Below, in pieces: positions 46,110 through 55,557 of a stretch of DNA of 64,000 nt. Within the stretch, counting starts at the first letter, position 1, and every line of letters starts with the position of its first letter. The notes below the pieces were generated by a model. The model was not told where the DNA came from and searched no databases. It worked only from the letters and a program-made list of their open reading frames with translations. Origin of the DNA: Bacillus pumilus. GTDB taxonomy: Bacteria > Bacillota > Bacilli > Bacillales > Bacillaceae. The translations under genes were made by a program, and so were the position numbers. The stretch is taken from NCBI RefSeq assembly GCF_009937765.1, contig NZ_CP047089.1:2726272-2790271 (forward strand). Reading direction: 5' to 3'.

Positions 46110-46613
46110 ATGTTTACAAAATTCTTACAAACGAATGTATGGGCAGCGGTTATCCTTTTGGCAGCAAGACTTTATATCGGTTGGACTTGGCTCACATCTG
46201 GTATAGGAAAACTAACAGGCGGATTCGATGCATCTGGGTATTTACAATTTGCGATAGCTGAACCTGTTGTCAAAGATGGAAACCTTGTGTATCCGTTCTA
46301 TGTATGGTTTTTAGAAAATGTCGCTTTGCCGAATGCTGGACTATTTAGTGCCATGGTCATGTGGGGAGAAATTTTAGTAGGTCTAGGATTAATTGTTGGA
46401 TTATTCACAACAACCGCAGCATTTTTCGGAAGCATGATGAATGTCTCTTTCTTACTAGCTGGTACCGTCTCTGTTAACCCGCTTCTTCTGCTCATTGCCA
46501 TCATCATCATGGCTGCGAAAGGAAATGCAGGCAAATTTGGACTTGATTATGTCGCAGGTCCAGTCTTGAAACGAACAATGAAAAGAAAGCCGCATTTAGA
46601 AGTGGCTTCATAA
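46110..46613 (+). CDS. DoxX-family membrane protein
   Basis: The 167-residue protein has four hydrophobic segments and the DoxX signature LYIGWTWLTSGIGKLTGGFDASGY. The loop LPNAGLFSAMVMWGEILVGLGLIVG is typical. DoxX proteins sit in the membrane and have been tied to quinol or thiosulfate oxidation and to redox homeostasis; the role here is unknown. AAAGGGAGG precedes the ATG. The promoter carries two redox-regulator palindromes, which supports a role under low oxygen. Confidence 0.85.
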   Translation: MFTKFLQTNVWAAVILLAARLYIGWTWLTSGIGKLTGGFDASGYLQFAIAEPVVKDGNLVYPFYVWFLENVALPNAGLFSAMVMWGEILVGLGLIVGLFTTTAAFFGSMMNVSFLLAGTVSVNPLLLLIAIIIMAAKGNAGKFGLDYVAGPVLKRTMKRKPHLEVAS

Positions 46614-46619
46614 TAAAGA

Positions 46620-46653
46620 AAAAGCATCCTCAGCTTTTGCTCAGGATGCTTTT
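46620..46653. terminator. Bidirectional terminator
   Basis: AAAAGCATCCT (46620-46630) pairs with AGGATGCTTTT (46643-46653), between the convergent DoxX and YjgB-like genes. Confidence 0.85.
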
Positions 46654-46657
46654 TTAT

Positions 46658-47245
46658 TTAGGAATCAGCTTTCACCAAGTTAATATGCAAGACGGTGAGC
46701 TTCTGCTGACTGATATCTGGATCATGACCGACGATAAATTCCAGCTCATAATCTCCAGTTCGATACACGTATTTTTTTTCTTTTGTCTGTGGGATGGTAC
46801 TGACTGAATCCGCTTGTCCAAGTTGTTTCTTTAGTAGGGAAGGGGTCATTCCGCCGATATTCGTTTCTTTTTCTACATTTGTGCCGAAATAACGAATTTC
46901 ATCAATTTTGCCTTTTGCATCATAATGAAAAGCAAATCCCGGATTCCCCATTTCAGCATGATACAAATCAAAGCTACTTTGGCCTGTTTCTGGATATGGA
47001 TTTCCTAGTTTATGATGGACATCCTTCTTTGTTTGAACACCAATTTTAAAGCCTTTTGCATAATACGGCATTTGTCCTTTATGTGCCAGCTCATAAATGG
47101 TGTTTAAAGCGGTTGTCGGACCTTGAGGAACGGATTGCTCGACTGCTGATTTGCTCATGGCATGTGCTGGGGCTACAGGGCTGAATCCAATGAAGGCGGA
47201 CGTAGCGAGTGAAGCAGTCATGACAAAAGCGGTTGTTTTCTTCAT
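46658..47245 (-). CDS. YjgB-family (DUF4309) secreted protein
   Basis: The 195-residue protein starts at ATG 47245 after GAAGGAGGG; the frame is open for 87 more codons without a usable site. A signal peptide runs to about residue 29 (APAHA). The mature part is the DUF4309 domain with NTIYELAHKGQMP, GVQTKKDVHHKLGNP, IDEIRYFGTN and LLKKQLGQAD, like B. subtilis YjgB. It is exported and of unknown function, and lies next to ltaS. Confidence 0.85.
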   Translation of the reverse strand: MKKTTAFVMTASLATSAFIGFSPVAPAHAMSKSAVEQSVPQGPTTALNTIYELAHKGQMPYYAKGFKIGVQTKKDVHHKLGNPYPETGQSSFDLYHAEMGNPGFAFHYDAKGKIDEIRYFGTNVEKETNIGGMTPSLLKKQLGQADSVSTIPQTKEKKYVYRTGDYELEFIVGHDPDISQQKLTVLHINLVKADS

Positions 47246-47303
47246 GATAAAATCCCTCCTTCTTCTTTCTATACCCGGTGAAATAGGGGGCAAACGTGAA
47301 AAA

Positions 47304-47330
47304 AACCAGCTGATCAGAGATCGGCTGGTT
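47304..47330 (-). terminator. ltaS terminator
   Basis: AACCAGCTGATC (47304-47315) pairs with GATCGGCTGGTT (47319-47330) and T residues follow on the minus strand. Confidence 0.8.
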
Positions 47331-47345
47331 CTTAAAATGAGTAAA

Positions 47346-49325
47346 TTATTTTGATGAAGAGCTTGATTCATCTTTGGCGGAAGAGGAATCTTCTTCATCC
47401 TGTACTTTCTTTGTATAGTCATATTGATTGCGGTCAATTGGTGTAAAGCCTTTAGGCTTGTAGAAACGGAGTAAGTCTTCGGTGACAATCTTATCAGATG
47501 TCTCAAGCATCTTTTTCACCGTTTCATTTTCTTGTGATGCCTTATCAGTCGGCTCGATTTTCTCACCTGTTTTGTTGCTGTAATAGTTATTGCCTACTTT
47601 TGTGTAATCCTTAGAGACGAAGTCACCATTTCTAAATGGCACTAGCTCTTTGAAATTATTCGATAAGATATCTGAACCAGACATTAAATAGTTCTTCGTA
47701 TCATCGCCAAGCAGGTGTAGAAGGGTTGGTGCGACATCGACTTCACCAGAGTATTTATGAATCTGTCCGCCTTTTACGCCTGGTACATGGATAAAGAGCG
47801 GTACACGCATAAGCTGCGCATTTTCATAATCTCCAATTTTTTGTCCTGTCACTTTTTCCATCGCTTCATTGTGGTTTTCAGAAATGCCGTAATGGTCACC
47901 GTACATAATGACGACTGTATTGTCATAGAGACCAGACTTTTTCAGGTCGTTGAAGAACTGTTCAATGGCTTCATCTAAATAATGAGCGGATTGGAAATAG
48001 TTATTGACGACAGAATCTCCGAAGTCACCAGGTTCGAAATCGGTATCCCCTTCATCCATTCCAAATGGGAAATGGTTCGATAACGTAATGAATTTCGAAT
48101 AAAACGGCTGCTTTAAGTTTTCAAGCATTGGCATAGATTCTTTGAAGAATGGTTTGTCTTTCAACCCATAGTTCTTCGTATCTTGCTCATTCATATCGTA
48201 GTACTCAGAATCGTAAAATCTGTCATATCCAAACGACTTAAACATTTCATTACGGTTCCAGAAGGTTTTTGTATTGCCGTGGAATTCTGCTGACGTGTAC
48301 TGATCCTTCTTCAGGATGCCAGGAATGGCTTGATACGTGTTTTGCGCTTTGTTAATAAAAACAGAGCCTTGTGATAATGGGAATAGCCCAGTATCCATCA
48401 TAAATTCAGCATCAGACGTTTTTCCTTGCCCTGTTTGATGGAAGAAGTTATCAAAGTAAAACGTTTTATTGTCGTGTGCCAATGAATTAAGGAAGGGCGT
48501 CACTTCTTTTCCGTTTACTTTGTAATCAATGACAAAGTTTTGCAGAGATTCAAGAGAAATCGTAATCACGTTCATGCCTTTCGCTTTCCCGTAATAAGCA
48601 GGGTTAGGATCAGCACTGTTCGCTTTTAAATAGTTCTCTACATCTGTCACGTCATTTGAATTTGCCAGAGCACGCTGGCTGTTTGATTTCACATTTTGAA
48701 TGGCATCAAACACTGTAAAGTTATAAGCACCTAAATATTTCACTAAATAATTGCGGTCAAACGACCTTGATAAAAGCTCTGGACGATCAATCTCTGCAGC
48801 GACTAAATTCATCACAAAGATGACAACAGAAGACACAAGGACGAGTCTAAACGATTTTGACTTTTGAACAGGTACAGTAGTTGTACTTGTTTGCTGCTTT
48901 TTCATGCGGACTGCGAGTACGATCAAAATGATGGTATCCATAAAGTAAAACATATCAGTCCAACGCATGAGTGAAAATGCACTATCACCTAATTGTCCGC
49001 CATTCGTTCCTGCCTGCATCACGGTAGGCAGTGTGATAAAGTCATTGAAGAATCGATAGTACACGATGTTTGCGTATAGTAAAAAAGACATGAAAAAATG
49101 AATCACAATGATAGCGGCAGGCTGCCATTTTTTCTTGAACAATAAAGCAAAGCCAAGAAAGAACAAGCTGGAGCTAATAGGATTCACGAAAAGCAAAATA
49201 TGCTGAAGCACATTTGATATACCAAGTTTAAATTCAATTAAATATGCCGAATACGTTTTGAGCCAAAGTAAGATGACTGCAATAACAAAGAAGCCGAGGC
49301 CTCGTTTTTGAATAAATGTTTTCAT
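47346..49325 (-). CDS. ltaS: Lipoteichoic acid synthase
   Basis: The 659-residue enzyme polymerises glycerol phosphate from phosphatidylglycerol onto the glycolipid anchor. Five N-terminal membrane helices (residues 8-190) precede an extracellular sulfatase-like domain. The catalytic Thr is T303 in TGQGKTSDAEF; metal-binding stretches include VIMYGDHYG. ATG 49325 follows AAAGGAG and gives the YflE N-terminus MKTFIQKRGL. The frame is open for 62 more codons but these run through the promoter. The C-terminus is rich in Ser, Asp and Glu. Confidence 0.95.
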   Translation of the reverse strand: MKTFIQKRGLGFFVIAVILLWLKTYSAYLIEFKLGISNVLQHILLFVNPISSSLFFLGFALLFKKKWQPAAIIVIHFFMSFLLYANIVYYRFFNDFITLPTVMQAGTNGGQLGDSAFSLMRWTDMFYFMDTIILIVLAVRMKKQQTSTTTVPVQKSKSFRLVLVSSVVIFVMNLVAAEIDRPELLSRSFDRNYLVKYLGAYNFTVFDAIQNVKSNSQRALANSNDVTDVENYLKANSADPNPAYYGKAKGMNVITISLESLQNFVIDYKVNGKEVTPFLNSLAHDNKTFYFDNFFHQTGQGKTSDAEFMMDTGLFPLSQGSVFINKAQNTYQAIPGILKKDQYTSAEFHGNTKTFWNRNEMFKSFGYDRFYDSEYYDMNEQDTKNYGLKDKPFFKESMPMLENLKQPFYSKFITLSNHFPFGMDEGDTDFEPGDFGDSVVNNYFQSAHYLDEAIEQFFNDLKKSGLYDNTVVIMYGDHYGISENHNEAMEKVTGQKIGDYENAQLMRVPLFIHVPGVKGGQIHKYSGEVDVAPTLLHLLGDDTKNYLMSGSDILSNNFKELVPFRNGDFVSKDYTKVGNNYYSNKTGEKIEPTDKASQENETVKKMLETSDKIVTEDLLRFYKPKGFTPIDRNQYDYTKKVQDEEDSSSAKDESSSSSK

Positions 49326-49904
49326 AAAAACACTCCTTTTCTCCGATACACGGAAGAGGCGGAACGAAAGAAAACGAACCATTAGAATATACCATGAAAT
49401 GAGCAAATAGAAAAGTGATAACCGGCGAAGTATGTCTAACAGCTCGTCCCAGCAATAAAAGGGGAGAAAACGAAAATTTTCGCTCTTCGAAAAACTTTTT
49501 GTGAAATTCATCCTATTATTAACAGAAAATTCAGCAATTTTCCAGTTGCTATATCAATAAAACAGGTAAAAAGGCACGAGTCTAAAGAATTAATTTGGTT
49601 TCTACAATGATGAATTAGAGAGTATTTCCAGTGTTTCTTAATGTTTATGCAGGTTAAGTAAAAAAAATGAGAAGAAGAACGGAAAAGGGATATGGAGGAT
49701 ATTTCCTGTGTTGAGATATATCAATATATTTTTTTGTTTCATTAACATAATGGTTTTGATGTGTTTTGTAAGGGTTTTATCTATTTTGATGAATGAACAA
49801 ATTATCTAAATATACTTAAGTAAACATTTCGAGACTATAAACTTTTGAATTGGGGTCGATATAGACTTTGACAGGAAATCTTCCATTGAAAGGATTGATA
49901 GTAT
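49326..49904. promoter_or_regulatory. Intergenic region between ltaS and the decarboxylase gene, with ltaS promoter
   Basis: 579 bases without a gene. On the minus strand TTTTCT (49409-49414), 17-base spacer, TATATT (49386-49391) is a plausible ltaS promoter. CGAAAATTTTCG (49471-49482) is a 12-bp palindrome of unknown meaning. The stretch 49560-49800 is AT-rich with nothing recognisable. Confidence 0.5.
49836..49862 (+). promoter_or_regulatory. Possible sigma-D promoter
   Basis: GTCGATAT (49855-49862) matches the sigma-D -10 GCCGATAT at seven of eight positions. TATA (49836-49839) is 15 bases upstream; a better TAAA (49838-49841) is at 13. Control of a chemoreceptor operon by sigma-D would be expected. 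Confidence 0.5.
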
Positions 49905-51563
49905 ATGACTGTACGAGCAAACAACCTCGTTCAGAACTGGTTTCCGAGTGAGGACGGAAATGCAGCAGAGCGTAAAGAATTCATCAAATTGATGGAGCAG
50001 ATTGTTTCAGGGGTCGATCACCTGAAAGATCCGAACCGTGCACACCTAAAGGGTGAAAAGAATCGTGAGGAGGATTTTTACCAAAAGCTCACAGAAACAA
50101 GTCAAATTCCGATGAACGGCCAACAAGCGGAACTTGTGAATGAAGAATTACTGAAGCTTTTACATAACCATCCTTATCACACAAAGTATTTCTTCACGAA
50201 CATTTTGCCGATGGCAAGTACACCAGGAATTCTAGGCATGCTAACGGCGATGCTGGTAAACGGAAACAACCTATGGGATGTGTATGGACCAGCAGGAGCG
50301 GAAGCTGAGGTCAGAGTGGTCTCAATGATGTCTAAACTCATCGGATATGATCCAAATGTGAGCGGGGGATATACAACATGGGGAGGTCAAGGAGCCATTT
50401 TCTCAGGACTGCGTTTAGCGATTGCAAAAGTTGCGCCAGAGTCACTGCGAAAAGGAGTTCCGCAAAACCTTTATGCGTTTTGTTCTGATGCGGCACATTA
50501 CAGCTTATTTAAGTCAATGGAAGCAACAGGACTTGGCACAGACAACTTGATCAGAATTAAAACGAATAAAGATCATTCGATGGATATGGAAGATTTGCGT
50601 TGTCAAATGGAACGTGTTGCACAGGGTGGCGGGATTCCCGTTTATATTGTCGCAACAACCGGAACAACAGATGCCATTGCAATTGATGATGTAAAAGGGG
50701 TACGTGAAACAGCAGAAGCCATTGCTGAGGAATATGGTCTAAAGGTGCCGCATATTCATGCGGATTCAGCACTCGGCGGATTCTTTGCTTTCTTTAATGA
50801 GTATGATCTAGCTGAAAACCCGCTGCAATTCTCAGACGGTGTTCTTCGTATGCTAAAAGAAATCCAAGCGAAATTCCAGCATCTTTCTCTTGCTGACACG
50901 ATGTGCTTTGACTTTCAAAAGCTCGGCCAAACACCTTACACATCTAGTTTATTCTTAGTGAAAAACGCGGCAGACCTAAAACGTTTAGATCTAGAAGAAC
51001 AAGAGACACCATACGTTGGTCATAGAGGCTACGGAGAATACCATACGGGTTATACACTGGAATGCTCAAGAATGGGAAGCTCGATTAGTATGCTGAGTGT
51101 GCTGTTAACGTTTGGGGTTGAAGGCTACCAGCGCTTGCTCGGTCAATTCTTAGAAGTGAACCTTGCCTTCAGAGAAGCACTTAGTAGGGAAATTCCGCAA
51201 GCAGAAGTCGTGAATGATGACAACGTCGGAATGGCTACATTGTTTAGAATTTACCTAGATGGCTCACCGCGCTTTCAAGAAGAAATTTCAGGCGAAGCGA
51301 CGGCGATGGAAATTGAGCGGAACAATGAATTGAACAAAATGCTGTTTGAAAAGCTTGGAGAGAAAAGAGACGAAATGTTCTTTGGTGATACAACGAAGTT
51401 TTTACTTGTAAATGCTAAAGAAGGACAAGAATTCTATCTAAGTGTTAGTAAGTTTTTTGTCATCTCACCTTATACGTTACCAGAGCATATCCCACATATC
51501 GTATCTTATTTAAAAGATGTGATCGCATCTGTTTGTGGACAATTTGAACATGTACATGCTTAA
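49905..51563 (+). CDS. Group II PLP-dependent amino acid decarboxylase
   Basis: The 552-residue protein is a fold-type I decarboxylase of the glutamate/aromatic amino acid group. Visible elements are the substrate/PLP region GGYTTWGGQGAIFSGLRLA, AHYSLFKSMEATGLG, the Asp-containing HIHADSALGGFFAF, and the PLP lysine in MCFDFQKLGQTPY. The usual HKW around the lysine is replaced by FQKLG, so substrate choice is uncertain. The ATG follows AAAGGATTG. A chemoreceptor gene begins 32 bases downstream with no terminator, so the two are likely co-transcribed. Confidence 0.85.
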   Translation: MTVRANNLVQNWFPSEDGNAAERKEFIKLMEQIVSGVDHLKDPNRAHLKGEKNREEDFYQKLTETSQIPMNGQQAELVNEELLKLLHNHPYHTKYFFTNILPMASTPGILGMLTAMLVNGNNLWDVYGPAGAEAEVRVVSMMSKLIGYDPNVSGGYTTWGGQGAIFSGLRLAIAKVAPESLRKGVPQNLYAFCSDAAHYSLFKSMEATGLGTDNLIRIKTNKDHSMDMEDLRCQMERVAQGGGIPVYIVATTGTTDAIAIDDVKGVRETAEAIAEEYGLKVPHIHADSALGGFFAFFNEYDLAENPLQFSDGVLRMLKEIQAKFQHLSLADTMCFDFQKLGQTPYTSSLFLVKNAADLKRLDLEEQETPYVGHRGYGEYHTGYTLECSRMGSSISMLSVLLTFGVEGYQRLLGQFLEVNLAFREALSREIPQAEVVNDDNVGMATLFRIYLDGSPRFQEEISGEATAMEIERNNELNKMLFEKLGEKRDEMFFGDTTKFLLVNAKEGQEFYLSVSKFFVISPYTLPEHIPHIVSYLKDVIASVCGQFEHVHA

Positions 51564-51594
51564 ATCAAATCTGAGAGTGGAGATGTAGGAAAAA

Positions 51595-53319
51595 ATGGCG
51601 AAACAAAGGAAATTTGGAGGATACACGATATCCTCTAAAATCATGTCAGTCGTTGTCGTAACATTACTTGCAACCGTTGCACTATTCGTTCTAACATTCT
51701 ATCTAGTCAGCCAGGATTTATCATCCCAGTTATTAAAGCAATTTGATTATCGATTAACAACAGATATTGATACAGCGAAGAAAGAGATCGATAATGTGGA
51801 TGGAAACGTCCTTGGTGTTAGCGGGAAAGATGATCCCCTTTATGTGGAGGTCAAAAAGAAATTCACAGAGCTTCAAGAAGATCATACGCTTGAGAACTTA
51901 TATGTGCTTTCTAATAAAGGCGGCAAAGAAAGAATTATTATCTTAACCGGAGAAGAAAATGATTTTGATCAAGATTATGTCTTTTCAGATGAGATGAAAC
52001 AAGCGCTCTCTGAAGATAAAATGGTCAAAAGTGATATTTACAAAGACTCATTTGGAACACATAAATCAGTCTTTTTGCCAATCAAGGATTCAGGCGGTGA
52101 GCTGACAGGGATTTTAGGCATTGATTTAGATGCGTCTGTCGTGCCTCAAACAACGCAGAAGTTGATGATCTATATCACAGCGGCATCTGCCATTGTGCTG
52201 ATCGGTGGATTACTCTTCTCATACTTCATGGGAAGAAGGATTGCAAAACCAGCACGTTCCTTGATGGAATCAGCGAACCGAATTGCTGACGGTGATTTAA
52301 CTGGTATGGTAGAGGTTGAAAGTAAAGATGAGATCGGTCAACTTGCCGCATCCTTCCAAAAGATGCAGGGACGGATTAAAGAGCTCATTTCGAAAATCTC
52401 AAACTCATCTAGTGAAGTATCGAAAATGTCTTCACAGCTTCGTACGGTGACGACTGAATCAAGTCAAAGTGCGCAGCAAGTATCAGAAGCTATGACGAAT
52501 ATGAGTGAAGGAATCAATGATTCTGTCGCAAATATTACGGATTGTACGACATCCGTTGCAGAGATTGATACTCAAATCGAAGGCGTCACAAAAGAAGTCG
52601 ATGAAATGAAATCTGTTTCATCTGACGTACAAGAGCAATCAGAATCTGGTCAAAAATTAGTGAACCATGTGCTTGATCATCTGAATATGCTACATGACAA
52701 GATGACCAACTCCAAGCAGGCAGCAGAAGAATTACAATCTCATTCAACGGAGATTGAAAGTGTCATCTCGATCATTACGGACATTTCAGCCCAAACGAAT
52801 CTACTCGCACTGAATGCTTCAATTGAAGCAGCACGTGTTGGAGAAGAAGGAAAAGGGTTTGCTGTTGTGGCAGATGAGGTGCGTAAGTTAGCTGAGCAAT
52901 CAGCGGATGCGGCTAAAACCGTTTCAGATCTTGTCATCGGCACACAGGAAAACAGTCAGCGCGTTCTTGAAAGTGTAGAGGAAAGTAGTAAAGCAGTGGA
53001 AGAAGGACGTGAGCAAATGGAAGGCACGTCACAAAACTTCGCTTTGATTTACGACGGTGTATCTCAGTTTTCAAGAAGAACGAACAATTTGCTTGCTTCT
53101 ATTAAGCAAGTTGAGCAAGCATATCAAACGATTTCTACATCAATTGAGCAAATTTCTGTTGTATCGGAAGAACATGCAGCCAGCTCTCAAGAAGTAGCGG
53201 CAGCAACAGAACAGCAAAGTGCTGGCATGCAGCAAATTTCAAGTGCGATTGAACAGCTCTCTGATATGTCAGAGGACTTAGCACATATGGTTTCTACTTT
53301 CAAAATCGACAATAAATAA
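51595..53319 (+). CDS. Methyl-accepting chemotaxis protein
   Basis: The 574-residue receptor has a first membrane segment (about 18-40), a ~150-residue extracellular single Cache-like sensor domain, and a second membrane segment (about 190-212). A HAMP domain ([21 protein letters not shown]) and a long coiled-coil signalling domain follow, with the hairpin tip [38 protein letters not shown]. The start has a weak site but the N-terminal basic patch fits. Its operon partner is an amino acid decarboxylase, hinting at taste for an amine or amino acid; this is inference. Confidence 0.93.
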   Translation: MAKQRKFGGYTISSKIMSVVVVTLLATVALFVLTFYLVSQDLSSQLLKQFDYRLTTDIDTAKKEIDNVDGNVLGVSGKDDPLYVEVKKKFTELQEDHTLENLYVLSNKGGKERIIILTGEENDFDQDYVFSDEMKQALSEDKMVKSDIYKDSFGTHKSVFLPIKDSGGELTGILGIDLDASVVPQTTQKLMIYITAASAIVLIGGLLFSYFMGRRIAKPARSLMESANRIADGDLTGMVEVESKDEIGQLAASFQKMQGRIKELISKISNSSSEVSKMSSQLRTVTTESSQSAQQVSEAMTNMSEGINDSVANITDCTTSVAEIDTQIEGVTKEVDEMKSVSSDVQEQSESGQKLVNHVLDHLNMLHDKMTNSKQAAEELQSHSTEIESVISIITDISAQTNLLALNASIEAARVGEEGKGFAVVADEVRKLAEQSADAAKTVSDLVIGTQENSQRVLESVEESSKAVEEGREQMEGTSQNFALIYDGVSQFSRRTNNLLASIKQVEQAYQTISTSIEQISVVSEEHAASSQEVAAATEQQSAGMQQISSAIEQLSDMSEDLAHMVSTFKIDNK

Positions 53320-53323
53320 CGAG

Positions 53324-53356
53324 AAAGGGCTAAAATGATCTTGATTTTAGCCCTTT
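53324..53356. repeat. 13-bp hairpin, copy 3 of a dispersed element
   Basis: AAAGGGCTAAAAT (53324-53336) pairs with ATTTTAGCCCTTT (53344-53356) around GATCTTG. Nearly identical to 41133-41165; it may also end the chemoreceptor transcript. Confidence 0.65.
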
Positions 53357-53364
53357 GTCTTCTT

Positions 53365-53490
53365 TTCAGCGTGACATGAAAACCTTTGCGGCCCTAGGAA
53401 GGACGAGCACCGGAGCGGAGCGAATTTGACAATCGTGAGCACCGAAGCGCAGACCTGACAACGAATGCGAGGGTTTGTCTACACGCTGAA
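53365..53490. repeat. Structured 126-bp element with terminal inverted repeats
   Basis: TTCAGCGTG (53365-53373) and CACGCTGAA (53482-53490) form a 9-bp terminal inverted repeat. Inside are two degenerate direct copies of GAGCACCGRAGCGVAG (from 53405 and 53438), each followed by TTGACAA/CTGACAA. It is GC-richer than its surroundings and encodes nothing. It has the form of a MITE-like or REP-like dispersed element. Confidence 0.55.
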
Positions 53491-53520
53491 GCTGACTCTT
53501 GTGAGAGAGTCAGCTTTTTT
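53489..53520 (+). terminator. Terminator hairpin after the repeat element
   Basis: AAGCTGACTCT (53489-53499) pairs with AGAGTCAGCTT (53506-53516), followed by T residues. Confidence 0.8.
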
Positions 53521-53561
53521 GCTATGCTTAAACAAATTGTTGCAGGCGAAAGGAGAACGCC

Positions 53562-53948
53562 ATGGATTTTGCGCAGAGATTATCAGAAGAACGGATCAAA
53601 AAAGCGATGGATAACGGGGCTTTTGAAGGATTATCTGGCTTTGGCAAACCTCTGCCTAAAGATGACGCTGCTCATATACCTGAAGAACTAAGAATGGGCT
53701 ATCGGATGATGAAAAATGCTGGCTTTGCTGGGGAAGAAACAGCACTGAAAAAAGAACTCATGACCGTCAAAGAACTGCTTCATTCCAGTATAGACGGTGA
53801 GGAAAGAAAAAAGCTTTCTCTCATATGTGAAGAAAAACAAAAACGACTGGATGAACTCACATCTAAGCGGCAAACTTTTGCTCGTCCAGCCTCCTCCTTT
53901 TATAAAAACAGGGTCTACGAAAAATTAACGGAGCATAAAAAAAGATGA
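53562..53948 (+). CDS. yflB: DUF1992 (DnaJ homologue C-28 type) protein
   Basis: The 128-residue protein has the DUF1992 core LSEERIKKAMDNGAFEGLSGFGKPLP at residues 7-32 and HIPEELRMGYRMMKNAGF near 42-60, followed by a charged coiled-coil tail. It has no J domain. Its place between the ltaS region and treP fits yflB of B. subtilis. Function is unknown. AAAGGAGA precedes the ATG. Confidence 0.8.
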   Translation: MDFAQRLSEERIKKAMDNGAFEGLSGFGKPLPKDDAAHIPEELRMGYRMMKNAGFAGEETALKKELMTVKELLHSSIDGEERKKLSLICEEKQKRLDELTSKRQTFARPASSFYKNRVYEKLTEHKKR

Positions 53949-53957
53949 TGACACGCT

Positions 53958-53990
53958 GCCTCTCCTGAGCACATTGAGGGGGCTTTTTTT
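53958..53990 (+). terminator. yflB terminator
   Basis: GCCTCTC pairs with GAGGGGGC (with G-T pairs), followed by seven T. Confidence 0.6.
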
Positions 53991-53992
53991 AT

Positions 53993-54005
53993 GAAAGCGC
54001 TACAT
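53993..54005 (+). promoter_or_regulatory. Possible cre site upstream of treP
   Basis: TGAAAGCGCTACA has the cre core (TGAAANCGNT) but deviates at the right end. It sits just upstream of the treP -35 box. Confidence 0.4.
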
Positions 54006-54012
54006 TTTGTTG

Positions 54013-54041
54013 TTGACTACATGTATATACAAATATAAAAT
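54013..54041 (+). promoter_or_regulatory. treP sigma-A promoter
   Basis: TTGACT (54013-54018), 17-base spacer, TAAAAT (54036-54041). Confidence 0.7.
54022..54031. promoter_or_regulatory. TreR operator 1
   Basis: TGTATATACA palindrome inside the promoter spacer, as in the B. subtilis tre operon. Confidence 0.8.
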
Positions 54042-54053
54042 AATAATCAAACA

Positions 54054-54063
54054 TGTATATACA
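54054..54063. promoter_or_regulatory. TreR operator 2
   Basis: A second TGTATATACA, 32 bases on (three helical turns), in the same CATGTATATACAA context just after the transcription start. Confidence 0.8.
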
Positions 54064-54111
54064 AGTTTTTTGGTTCTTTTTTCTTATAAAAACGATCTCG
54101 GAGGGGATAGC

Positions 54112-55548
54112 ATGGCTGATTATCAGGCAGCAGCAGATCAGATTGTGAAAGCCATCGGCGGCAAAGAAAACATTGATCAAGCGACACATTGTGTGACAAG
54201 GCTGCGCTTTGTGCTGAAGGATGAAGGAAAGGTTGATGAGAAAGCACTTGAACAAATAGAAGAAGTGAAGGGATCTTTCTCAGCGAACGGTCAATACCAA
54301 GTGGTGATCGGCCAAGGGGTCGTCAATCGGGTATATGCCGAAATGGTGAAACAGACAGGGATTGGTGAAGCCACAAAAGAGGACGTGAAGCGTGCCTCTG
54401 ATCAAAAATTAAATCCATTGCAGCGTGCTGTGAAAACGCTTGCGGATATTTTTATTCCGATTCTTCCTGCCATCGTCACCGCCGGTTTATTAATGGGGAT
54501 TAATAATATTCTAACAGCTCCTGACATTTTCTTTGATCAAAAATCGATTGTCGATGTGTATCCGGCTTGGGCTGATTTAGCGAATATGATCAACTTGATT
54601 GCAGGCACTGCCTTCACATTCCTGCCCGCATTAATCGGCTGGTCAGCCGTGAAGCGGTTTGGGGGAAATCCGCTCTTAGGGATGGTCCTTGGGCTGATGC
54701 TCGTACACCCAGACTTATTAAATGCGTGGGGCTATGGAGCGGCAGAAAAGTCCGGTGAGATTCCAGTCTGGAACTTGTTTGGACTTGAAGTGCAAAAGGT
54801 AGGGTATCAAGGACAGGTTCTTCCGATACTCGTCGCCTCGTATTTACTAGCGAAGCTCGAATTGTTTATCACAAAACGGACACCTGAAAGCATTCAGCTA
54901 TTAGTGGTTGCTCCGATTACGTTATTAGTCATTGGCTTTTTATCCTTTATTGTCATTGGACCTATCACATTTGCAATCGGCAACGTGTTAACATCTGGAC
55001 TTGTTGCTGTATTCCAGCAGTTCGCAGCACTTGGCGGTCTATTATACGGCGGTTTGTATGCAGCGTTAGTCATTACTGGAATGCATCATACGTTCCTCGC
55101 TGTTGATATTCAATTGATTAATTCAAAACTGCACGGCACGTTTCTATGGCCGATGCTCGCACTGTCTAATATCGCACAAGGGTCAGCCGCACTTGCGATG
55201 ATGTTTGTTTTGAAAGATGAAAAACAAAAGGGTCTCTCGCTCACATCAAGTATTTCTGCTTACTTAGGAATTACCGAGCCAGCGATGTTTGGTGTCAACT
55301 TACGCTACCGGTTCCCATTTATTTTCGCCCTTATTAGCTCTGGTTTAGCCGGTATGTTTATCGCCTCTCAAGGGGTGCTGGCAAGCTCAGTTGGTGTTGG
55401 AGGCATTCCGGGAATCTTCTCTATTATCCCGAAATATTGGGGCGCATTTGCGATAGGAATGGTCATTGTCCTCATCGTCCCATTCATCGGAACCCTTTTG
55501 TATGCAAAGCTGAAAAAGAAGAAAGATGTATCACAAGAACTTAACTAG
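54112..55548 (+). CDS. treP: Trehalose-specific PTS EIIBC component
   Basis: The 478-residue permease has an N-terminal EIIB domain with phospho-cysteine C27 in IDQATHCVTRLRFV and a C-terminal EIIC domain (about 110-470) with GMHHTFLAVDIQL and GITEPAMFGVNLRYRFPF. It imports trehalose as trehalose 6-phosphate. No EIIA is attached. ATG 54112 follows GGAGGGG; the frame extends upstream through the operators and should be ignored. It is the first gene of treP-treA-treR. Confidence 0.95.
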   Translation: MADYQAAADQIVKAIGGKENIDQATHCVTRLRFVLKDEGKVDEKALEQIEEVKGSFSANGQYQVVIGQGVVNRVYAEMVKQTGIGEATKEDVKRASDQKLNPLQRAVKTLADIFIPILPAIVTAGLLMGINNILTAPDIFFDQKSIVDVYPAWADLANMINLIAGTAFTFLPALIGWSAVKRFGGNPLLGMVLGLMLVHPDLLNAWGYGAAEKSGEIPVWNLFGLEVQKVGYQGQVLPILVASYLLAKLELFITKRTPESIQLLVVAPITLLVIGFLSFIVIGPITFAIGNVLTSGLVAVFQQFAALGGLLYGGLYAALVITGMHHTFLAVDIQLINSKLHGTFLWPMLALSNIAQGSAALAMMFVLKDEKQKGLSLTSSISAYLGITEPAMFGVNLRYRFPFIFALISSGLAGMFIASQGVLASSVGVGGIPGIFSIIPKYWGAFAIGMVIVLIVPFIGTLLYAKLKKKKDVSQELN

Positions 55549-55557
55549 TGGTGGTGG

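Noticed and set aside
47246..47506. N-terminal extension of the YjgB-like protein
   Set aside because: The extension runs through the ltaS terminator and precedes a clear signal peptide and ribosome site at 47245.
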